DNA of 64,000 nucleotides from Apteryx mantelli (lineage: Eukaryota > Chordata > Aves > Apterygiformes > Apterygidae), in NCBI RefSeq assembly GCF_036417845.1, contig NC_089994.1:17564001-17628000 (forward strand). Reading direction: 5' to 3'. The notes beneath the pieces are model-generated. The model was not told where the DNA came from, did no database searches, and worked only from the letters and a program-made list of their open reading frames with translations. Position numbers and translations under genes: made by a program. Of the stretch, positions 38,151 through 48,400 are shown piece by piece (position 1 is the first letter of the stretch; each line of letters starts with the position of its first letter).

Positions 38151-38159
38151 ACACCCGCA

Positions 38160-38432
38160 ACCCGCCCGGGCCCGGGCCCGACTAGGCCACAAGGGGGCGG
38201 GACCCAGCTTCAAATATTAAGGGGCGGGGCTACTAGCCCAGTGACGTCTCCACCAGCCAATCCATGCCCTGCGGGGGCGGGGCCAGTTTGACCAGTGAGC
38301 GGCAACCGCTTCGCCTAATCAGCACGCGGCGCGGCGCGGCGCTGGCCAATGGGGAGGCGGAGGGCGGGCGCGGCGGGGCCGGTAGGAAGCGCGGGGCCAG
38401 GTCGGGCCCGGTGTTTGATTCCTGAGGAGCTG
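38160..38432 (+). promoter_or_regulatory. TRAFD1: TRAFD1 CpG-island promoter
   Basis: TATA-less, GC-rich promoter. Visible motifs are GC boxes GGGGCGGGGC at 38221 and GGGGGCGGGGCC near 38273, a CRE-like TGACGTCT at 38242, and CCAAT boxes at 38257-38261 and 38346-38350. The non-coding first exon ends at the donor CTG|GTGAGT (38432/38433), so transcription probably begins around 38380-38410. Confidence 0.75.
38390..38432 (+). other. TRAFD1: TRAFD1 non-coding exon 1 (5' end approximate)
   Basis: The sequence ending GAGGAGCTG|GTGAGT matches a strong donor just downstream of the promoter motifs, and it has no ATG. It would splice to the acceptor at 39417, 21 bases before the TRAFD1 start codon. 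The 5' boundary is a guess. Confidence 0.55.
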
Positions 38433-38469
38433 GTGAGTGGGCCGGGGGGGGAGGGGGGAGCTGGACGTT

Positions 38470-39030
38470 AACCCTTCTCGGGGCGGGGGTCGATTGCCCC
38501 CCCCCGAACCGTAGCCCCCAGCCCCTCCCCACCGCTGAGGGGAAGGAGGTGCCCCCCAGCCCCCCCCCCATGGCTGAGGGGAAGAGGGTGCCCCCAGTCC
38601 CCCATCTTTGAGGGAAAAGCAGTGTCTTCCCCCTGCCCCCCCCCCCCCCCCGTGAGGAGCGGGGTCCCTCAGCTCCCCTCACCGCTGAGGGAAAGGGGGT
38701 GCCCCCCCCGCAGTGCCCCCAGCAGCCTCACCGCTGAGGAGCAGGGAGCCCCCCGTCCCCCCTTCTACGGCTGAGGGGAAGGAGGTGCCCCCCCCCTTGG
38801 TGAGGTGCGGGTGTCCCCAACCCCCACCCCAGCGCTGAGGGGAAGGGGGTGACCCCCCCCCGGGGAGGTACGGCTGCCCCCGGACCCTTATCTTTGAGGG
38901 GAAGGGGATGTCTTCGCCCCCTCACAGTGAGGTGTGGGTGCCCCCAGCCCCCTCCCCCCAATCTCTGAGGGGAAGGGGGAGCCCTAGCGGCCCCCCCCCC
39001 GGCGCTGAGGGCCCCCCCCCCCCCCCCCCC
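38470..39030. repeat. Degenerate C/G-rich minisatellite in TRAFD1 intron 1
   Basis: About ten imperfect units with the core GCTGAGGGGAAGGGGGTG followed by C runs, spaced roughly 35-70 bases apart (near 38533, 38572, 38608, 38680, 38730, 38768, 38832, 38893, 38965, 39003). C runs reach 14-18 bases. One strand is G-rich enough for quadruplex formation. Apparent open frames on the minus strand here are repeat artefacts. Confidence 0.85.
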
Positions 39031-39417
39031 GGGCATTAGGCTCGGGCCGCGTCTCCTCCCGGTCTCACGGGGCCGGGCGGGGGCAGCCGGCAAGGCCGCA
39101 GGTGTGGCGGGAGCTTGTGTCACCTGCGTGCGCCTCGGTGCCCCCAGCCCGGGGGGGGGGGGGAACGGACCCTGCAGGGGAGCTGCCGCTCAGCCAGCGG
39201 GGACTCCCGGGGCTCTGCAACGCCGCAGGAAACGAGCATTAAAATAACCCGCTGAGTAACAGGGGAATCTTTCAGGCTCGTCGCTGAAAACGGAGCGTGC
39301 CGCGTACTGGAGGCGTTACTGTGTCACCGCGAAAGACCCGGTGGTCGCCAGCAGAGTCCTGCGATTATCTTGTGAGCACAGCTGAAACTGTAAATGTTTC
39401 ATTGTCCTTTCTTCCAG

Positions 39418-39482
39418 TTCTCCGACAGAAAATTGGCTATGGCTGCAGTTACAGAGCCGGAAACCCAGCTGTGTGGCAACTG
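39418..39482 (+). CDS. TRAFD1: TRAFD1 exon 2 (start codon at 39439)
   Basis: Acceptor TTCCAG at 39417, 21 bases of 5'UTR, then MAAVTEPETQLCGN and two bases of Cys15. Donor TG|GTAAGA. This is the only ATG that joins in frame to the HIPVANFTIHEIYC finger exon. Confidence 0.92.
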
Positions 39483-42400
39483 GTAAGAAATGAAACTGAA
39501 TACTTGGCAGAAGTGAAACTGCGTGTTGCTTGCTGTGCTTTTGACAGATAAGCTCAGAGGTCAAATGAGTAAGCAATGTATGTTCCCTTCAAATGCTATG
39601 AAATACTAGAAAATGCAAGTTAATTGTGAGAATACTTTCTTTTTAGGAACTTTTGGGTTTTGTTTTTGTCTTTTCGAGTATTAGCATCTTATAAAGCCAC
39701 TTTTCCAAACAAATTACTCAAGTTTCTGACTTAGAGGTGACTAGAGAGAAATCAAGGTGTTAAGTGAAAATGAAGAATTGATTATTTTTTTTCAACGAGG
39801 TGTGGATGGAGTACTTGATTCTGAGTTTTGCTTTAACAGATGTGGGGCTTAGAAGCAGAGAAGTAAAAATAGAGTCAGTAGGTACATATTGATGTGGCAG
39901 TTGTTTCTCTTTGATTAAAAAAAAAATCTTTCCTTGGAAGCTGCAGTGTTGGTAATACATTTACTGATAATGATCTAATCTCAGAAGTCTTATTTTAGAT
40001 ACAAGCAACTGAAGAAGTTGATGTATTTTCAAAGAGAAACATTGAAATCTAAATAGTTTCTTGCAACATCAGCCTAGTTTGTTTGCAAGAAGTGAGTATG
40101 CGTTGTTTAGACAGTGCTGCTGGACTTTGTTGCTTTGCCAGACCGTTGGCTTGTTGGGGCCTGGCAAGGGATAAAACTGAAGAGCTGTAGTGGTTTTCCT
40201 TTGTGGCAGGGAAGGGCACTTAGTAATAGGTTATAATGTCAATTTTGGTGTTTTGAAGGCTGATTTCTTGGCGGGGGGGGAGGGGAGAAGGGGAACTGAT
40301 ACTTTCATCTAGAAATAATGCTGCCTGCTTGAGATAGAAATAGGGCTAAGCTCCTAGTGCTTCAGTTCCACCTGTTCTTTTCCAAATGGACCTTTTTTGG
40401 TTTGTTTGTAAGCATTGCATCCTCCTGAAGATAGGAAAATAAGTATCTTTGAAATTAAGTAAGTTAGGGATCTTGGGCCGCAGAGTAATATGGTTGCTGT
40501 TATCATTCAGTTAGCAGGTCTAGAGTAACAGAATCTGCTGTTTATTTTTTTCCCAAGCAGAGCACTACTGGGTCTTCTCTCATAGTCAAGTTCTTCCTGA
40601 GAAGAAACCTTTATCTTTTCAACTGATCTATTAACTTGGACTTGCTGATAACTTGTATATGCTACAAAGCTTCTCTTTCACATAAGGAAATTAAGCCACC
40701 TTGATTTTTATCTTAATGCAGTGTGAAAATTGTGACCTCTGCATGCTGTATACATTCATATGCTGTCTATATGGAACATTGAGGCCTGGTTGGGTTTACC
40801 TTTCTCTTTAGTTACTCAGTTCTCTAAACTATGAATTCTTAGAAAACTTTCTTAGGATTTTCTTTGAAAAACTGTTCAAAATTGTTGTCAGCATATTTTC
40901 TGAAAAGTAACCCTCTGTGTCTCTCTCATAGCAAAAAGCATATTCCTGTTGCCAATTTCACCATCCATGAAATCTACTGTAGCAGAAACATTGGAGTATG
41001 TTGCTACTGCAATGAATCAATCCCAAAGACTGAAATGAAAAACCATATTGAATCTGAACATGTGCAGGTAATGAACAGATTTTGCCTATAAAAATTGCTG
41101 GGTTTTATGGAAATGAATCTAATGAGATGCGTTTATTGCAGGTTACCTGTAAGTGTAGTATGAAGATAGAAAAAAGTCTCTTGGAGGATCATGAGGTTGG
41201 TGGACTTTGTGTTTATAGACCCTTGTAAGGTACTCAATGTTTTCAAGCACTGACTCTGGAGCCTTTCTGTCAGCCAAGACCTGGACACCAGCCTGTGATT
41301 TATGCATGTCTTTGCTGTATTTAACCATGCTTTCTAAGCTCTGAAAAAATCTGTTTGGAAACTGCCTTAAAATGGTGTAAGCTGCTCAAACCTCTGTATC
41401 AAAAGGGTATCTGTGGTGATAGGTAGTTTTGTCCTTATTAGTGATTAAGATGGAAAATGATATGCTACTTCAGAAGTTCAGAATATGATTAACTTGATTT
41501 TTATTCCCTTAATTTTACACATTTTTGTCTTCACTGCAGTCATTATATGAATTTTAAGAGCTTGTCATGTCTGAACAGGCTTTTAAAATAAACTAAGATA
41601 GGGCACAGTGGGATTTTTCTAAGTTACTGAATCCAGTTCTATGCTGTCACCTTTTTATAAACTTCAGTATTTTGTTTTCCAGTGGGCTCATTTAAAGGTA
41701 GCTCTGAAAGAACTGCCACACAAGTCTGCTTATTGATGAGGAAAAAGTGATTTTTCATGGAGAAAATGTCCAGTGCAAAACACCTCAAGTGGTTTATCCT
41801 GCAAGTTTGTGTGTGGAGCCTTTCTTTTATTTTTGTTTGCAAAGCAAATGATGATCTCTTACTGTATCATCTTTTATTTTAACATGTATTTCACATACCT
41901 TTGAGCAAGCATATGCTTAAAGTTTTACAAAGTTAACCCCTTTTAATGGTAACTTATCTGGCATTTAATGTAGGGTAAAGAACATATGCAAGCAATTATT
42001 GGTGAGTAGTAAATGCACTGTAAATCTGCTCCCTAATTTAGCACACACTAAGCTTTTTTCCCTTTCTTTCTTTTTAGTACTACTTTCAATGAAATAATAA
42101 TTAGCATTGGATCTCAAGACCATATCTAAAAACTAACTTTAAAAAAACTCAATGTGAATCTACTGTTCCGGCATTACAAATTTAAAAAAATTTTGAAAAT
42201 CTTTTCTTTTCTTCTGTATTATTTTTGTATGTTTTATTTTTATGTTAACTTTTATCATGTTTCTCCTGGGCATGGTAATTCAACACAGAATGTTCTGAAT
42301 AGTCAGACTACCTCAGCAGGCATGTTTATGATCACACAGGTTATACAACATGTTCTTATATTTCTTGCATAGTATCTTATTTCAGACTATTCTTTGGTGT

Positions 42401-45400
42401 AACTTTGTATCTGGCTAGAGAAACAATAGACTGTTCAACTCTTGAGCAAACTGAGAACCTCCCCTCACCTTTGCATAAGTCTTCAATATGTGAAGAATAA
42501 TCCCTTTTTCTTTTTTTCTTTTAAGGCGTCAGCGTGCCCTTTGCGTCCTGCAGTCTGTCAACATTGTGACATACAGCTTACATTCAATAAGCTTCACGAT
42601 CATGAAAGTTATTGTGGAGCTAGAACCGAGACGTGCAGTGGGTGCGGTCTTAATGTAATGGTAAAAGATCTGAAAGAGCACCCTCGAGTCTGTGGGAAAG
42701 AGGTGAAAAAAGTAAGAGTAAGCAAAACAGTGCCTCGCTTTGAGCATGAGGATGCAGATTTGCGTTCCCTTCGAGACATTAAAAACCAACTAAGATCAGA
42801 TAACTATGCTGGGCCTTTGTGGAGAATGCCCAGGGTGCTAGAAAATCAGCTTTACAGCAGCTGTGTAGGAGACAAAACACTTAAGGCCATTAGTAGAAGA
42901 AATGTTTCAGCAGTACAAAGAAATCGGAATCAAGGTAAGGGATAGATAAGGGTAATAATTTGCTTCTAATTTGACATTTGGCAGTGATCCAAGTATAAGG
43001 TTTTGTAGCTGCTTTATGTGAAAATACTGAATAACGAAAACTGCAGAGGCAATGTGAGTGGGACTTTTTTCTACTGTTGAATAGAACTGCAAATATATAA
43101 GCCAGTCAAAAAGAGAATTGCTGAGATGCCTGGTGTTAAAGGCTAGTACCTTGCCTGTTCTATTATCAGAACAAGTAGCTAGTTTAAAAATGAAATTGGA
43201 GTTCTTTGCTCACTGCAAATTCTGTCCGTTTTTATTTAGCGGCTGTACTCTTCTTTGCTTCAGTTAAGTAAAAGGGTAGGTAAGATCTGTATGTGGGTTC
43301 ACATATGTGGTGCTGAGCATTTCTGCCATAGAAGCCTGTTCAGACATAGCTGAGATTATAAATGCCTCTGCTCTTTCCACTTAAGCCTCTAATCTCTTAC
43401 CTCAACATGCAGAGGGTCATGTCATGTTTTAAGACATACCCTTTCCATGAGCTCTCTGCTGAGTGTATGCTCTGCTTTGTTTTGGACCACTCGGGGGATT
43501 TAACACTGCAGAATACTAAATTATAGTCTTCATTGTAGAGGACTGCCTCACTTGTAGAAATAACTTCTGGGTTTATTAATAAAGCTAAATAATCTAGAGA
43601 ACTATAACTTGTAGGCCACTTGTACTAAATTCAAAAGAGTGTTCACAAGTAGGGTTTTTACCCACGTTGTAAGCTTTATTTAAAATTCTCATATAATCAG
43701 TACAAATTAAATACTGCAGCTATTTGAAATATGCCAGCATGGGGGAAAAGCTTAGCCTTTCTTTAGACGTCATTAATTCAGGCTTGGGCCCTGTCTTGGA
43801 ACCCTGCTTTTTTTAAATGCAGCCTTGCTACCAGAAAGTGTTTCAGGGTTTTGTTCTGTATATGTATAACTCCCACTGTTCTCAGATATCATATCATTAA
43901 AAGGAATTAGTTTTCCCGCTGATGTATTGAAGAAACAGGACTTGAAATGTTTTAACCTCGTAAGGAGGGACTAGACTACAATATTTTATTTGGACCTTGT
44001 TCACAATGTAGGTTACAGAACTTTCCTCAATGTAACTTTCATAAAGCTCCCAGTGCCTGTTTTAACTAGCTGTTCAGTCTTAAGGTCAAGCTACGAGAAT
44101 CTTATGTGTTTTCTGGTAAAATGCTCAAATGTTCTCAGGCTCAAGCCTTACATGAGCTTGTGGCATAAGGGAAACAACTTTCTTCTTTTTCTCTAGTTCC
44201 CTTTCTTTGTTACAAACAAAAATAGGGTGATTCTTCCTTCTTCCTCCAAAATTTGATGCAGGGGGTGTCCTGAGGCTTTGAAAGGCTGAACTCAATGAGT
44301 GTCCACATCTGCACATGTGAAACCCTCTTAGTGTAACTAATCTAATGTTTTTAAGAAGGTAACTGCTTGTTACAGGGCTAACGTTCTCTAAAACTTATGA
44401 TATTTATCTTTTGAAGAGGATGACCTGGAGCAGCTGGAGAGAAATAAAAACACTAATTCTTCACTTTATGAAGAGCAGAATGCCAGTTTAGACTACATGT
44501 TAGCCCTTAGCCTACAAAATGAGAATAATCCTCACAATAATAGTGCAGCTGAAATTCACAGTGACTTCTGGAAAAACTACTACACCAAAGAGTCTGTGCC
44601 ATCTGCCTTTGTTAATGAAATGGACAAGTCAAACATCTCTTACGACTCTCTAGAGTCTTTTACCAATTCAAACCACATAAAAAGTAAGTATAAACACTGA
44701 CTTTTTTATCCCCCCTTTAAAATTTGGGGTAAGGGGGAGGGAAAGACTGCGTTTTTGGCATTGGAGTGTTAAAGATTTTTCTAGCATTTTAAAAATGCCA
44801 AAATTGCGCTCTTTGCAACTCCCTCTAAATCATTTTTAGATAATTAATACACAGGAGATTAGACACTGCATGAGTAGCATATTCTAGAATTTTTCTTTCC
44901 TTTTCTAAGTTGTATCTTCTGGTCCCTCAAAATTTAGCAATACTAGTGTTTAAATTAATGATACCTCTTTGAAGGAAGGAGGAAAAAAAAAGCTGTAGTG
45001 AACTCTGACCTTGATATCTTAAAATTATTTTCAACTTAAAACACTTGGAAAAAGTGAAAGATGTTCTTATTATCCTAGGGTTGCAAAAGTGCCTTCCATT
45101 CAACATGAAACAGTAATCTCTCTAACTTGATGTCATTCTGAAGTGTTTTTTTTAGAAACAGAATGAAACAGTCTGTGCCTGCCAGGGCTGAGAGATTAGT
45201 AACAAATGAGTAGGTGACAACTTTTTCTGTTGAATAAACACAATAGGAAGGGAGGATCTGAGGGGACACCTGAAGTGCCAGGTTATTTTAAAAAGAAGAG
45301 GTACTGAAGGATTATCTGTGGTGGCGATAGGCTTTTGTACCAGACCGGTGAATACATATTTGACCCCAAAAGGTTGTTCTCGTTCTGGGTGACCTGATTT

Positions 45401-48400
45401 TACATGCATGAACCTGACCAAGTGGGACTAGAGTAACCATTTCCTCCCTGCTTGCTTCGAGTGCTTCCCGTGGCACAGAGCAGGAGTCTGTTGCTTAGGA
45501 ATTTAGAAGATCAGTTGATCTGATTGCAGCAGACCTCTTTATGGTAGAGGATGTAACCTTTTACTTACCTTGCAGGCAATGAGATCATGTTGCCGTGTGA
45601 ATTTTGTGAGGAGCTCTACCCTGCTGAAGATCTGATTCTTCATCAGGTTTAGTACTTCTTGTATTGTATTTAGAAAAATGTCTGTACTGCAAACCCCTAT
45701 TACTGTGACTTAAAAAGGGTAGAGTGTTTGCTCAGTGATACTGTCAGAACTGTCGCAAGTTCTTGTTTGCATAGCATGATTTTTAAAAGGCCGTTTATGC
45801 TAAACAAGATGGCTAATTTTTCCATGTTGCTTGCATAACAGACAGGCTGTAATCCAGCAAGTGCCTTTGCATCGTTCAGTAAAAGAAGTTCTCCAAATCC
45901 ACGAAAATATGATGATTTGCATGATTTTGGGTCTGTAAGCAGTAGATTTCTTTATTCATCCCGACCCCAAGCTGTCCAGGCAGAAGGAAACATTATCATT
46001 CCATGTGAATTTTGTGGCATCCAATTAGAAGAGGAGGTACTCTTTCATCATCAGGTACTGAATCAATCCTGGGACCAAACTTGATCTGTTGTATCTAATC
46101 TAGTTATTCTAGAAGTAGGCTAACTATAGCAATTCCTGTGACCTTTTGGGGCTGCACATTCCAGGAATCCATGTAATTGTCCCCTACATCGGATCTTCCT
46201 GAACAAAGACTGTTGAGTCTCATCTAAAATGTTGTGGCATGCTGGGGCTCTTACTAAAAAGAAAGAGCAATTACTTTGAAAGCTCTTATGATGAAAGCTA
46301 AAGAAAGGGCACTGAAATTGCACAATATAAATGGTTGACTTGTACATAAAAGTTGCTTTGAAAACATAGGAACCCGGAGGTATGAATTGCAGCTGAGGCG
46401 GGAGAGGAGTACAGGCTATAACCGGAGCAGGCAAGAAGGGAAGAGGACAACATAGACTGCAAAGCTGGGAGATGGAGAAATGTTCCTGATGTAGAAGGGT
46501 GGATGTAAAGAGAGGAAAAGGGCAAAAGCTTGACTGTCTCTGAAGCTAGGTCTAGCTATGCCTAAGAGAGAAGCGGTGGGTTTATGAAATGATGCTGGGT
46601 TTATGTACATGCTGTAGAGTTGTTAGAGTATTCTGATTCTTCTATAGATCACTGTCTGGGATTTCTAATATGGAAGGAGCACTAGATCTTGGTACTATTT
46701 AAGCTGTTATTGGTTATTTCTGCTTTTTAAGAATGTTGGACAAATGCCAGTTAGAGCGCTTGGTGCTTTAATACTTTTGTACACCCTCTAAGGAGCAGAT
46801 TTGGGGAGTGGCGTACATGTAGAAGAAATAGTCCTCTAGAATTGGCTAATGTCACAGAAGTTGCAGAAAATGCTGAGCTTGCTCATTTTCTGTTTCGGAA
46901 CTGAAGGAACTGGGGAGTTGATGGTGGTTCTTGCAGTCCTAACTAATAAAATAATGAAGCTGTTTTTTTGGATGGGGGTGTGTGTGCTCTTTTTTCCCTT
47001 CCTCTCCTTTTCTTCTAGTGATAGTAAGATCTGATAAAATGTCATACCTTATCCTTTGCTAAATAGTGCTTGAAATGAAGAGGAATTTCTATCCACCTTC
47101 TATTACAGTTGGCTATTGGAAGACTTCCCCCCCCTCCCCCCACCCCCATCTAATGATTTTTGGAAATGCAGACTCCAAAGACTGCTTTTTCCATAAGCTT
47201 TTAGTATTTTTGGTGAAGCTTGTGTATGATGGTCAGGACTTGTTAAGAATTAGTGACTGGAGCTGAGTTGCTACAACATAGTCTGTCTGCTAACCACCAA
47301 AAGGACACTGTGTATTTAATATTTTGTGTTCCAAGTAGTGCTCTTGGTGTCTCAAAAAGGTGAGGAAATCTTTTCCATTCCAGTTCATAATGGCATTGAT
47401 ACAGAGTTGTTACCTGGAACTCGATCAGAATTACACTTAACAGCACTTCAGACTGCTTGCCACATGCTTGGGGTTGGCTTTGCAGGGTCATTTTTAGGAG
47501 TGAGAGACAGAATGCTGAATAACAGAATATGGTCTTAGGTTCGCTGGTAATGAGGCCCCAAATACAGTGTGTTCTGTTCAGGAGGACAGACTGAGACTCG
47601 GTTCCATTTTTGCATAGGTCCTGTGATAGCTGGGAGCTATTCCTAAACTGTATCTGTAAGAGAAAATGTGGTTGTCAACAAGCCAATATCTGCCTCTTCC
47701 TACAGATGCATCCCTACTAACTAAGCTTTTTGAGAGGTGATGCTTTGCAATGTTTTCACAGGAATAAATCTGAATGAGCTGTCACTTAAATGCTCAAATT
47801 TATCTTTTGCTTTAGGACCAATGTGATTTGCGCCCAGCCACAGCCAGCCCAGCGGATAGCTTGCCATCAAAGCATCCACTGTCTTCTCAAGACAACACAG
47901 AGAGAAGAGAATCGCCGGAGCTGGCTAGGAGACGCATCAGGCATCAAGGTGTGGGCAAAATGCAGACATAGGACATTGTTTTCCTCACCTTTGCAGGATT
48001 GCTGTTCATGTTCCAAACTGAATAGATGTTCTTATTCTGTTCTGTCTCCAAAATGTAAATGTCTTCAGTTGTCTACCACTGTTCTAGTTTTATGTGAGAA
48101 AGATTGAATCACTGAAACTCAATGTACTAAAGATCTTGGTTATGAAATTTCATGCTGCTGGAATGGAAATTCTAGTTTTGTTATTATAATCTGAAGTGTC
48201 TCTACTGTCTCATGTTGCATTTGCTGTTCCCAGTATGTGCTCTCTTCTTGTCCTTTCAGGAGATGTTTCTCCTCGGTGTATAGAAGGCTTCAGGCAGCAG
48301 AGGCTTGGCTATCCTGCGCGAGGAACCAGACCACTAAGTAATATGGCAAATGCCAGGAATGCACCAGTGACCTCTTCTGGTACAGCGAGAGCTGGTGATG

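Noticed and set aside
38470-39030. CRISPR-like or regularly spaced repeat array
   Set aside because: Units are degenerate, spacing is irregular, and the context is a vertebrate intron; it is a minisatellite.
38233-39123. Minus-strand open frames of 131-149 codons in TRAFD1 intron 1
   Set aside because: They are translations of the C/G-rich minisatellite, not genes.
42442-42525. Upstream ATG in frame with TRAFD1 exon 5
   Set aside because: It lies in the polypyrimidine-rich intron end; the acceptor at 42525 and continuity with exon 4 show that the exon begins at 42526.
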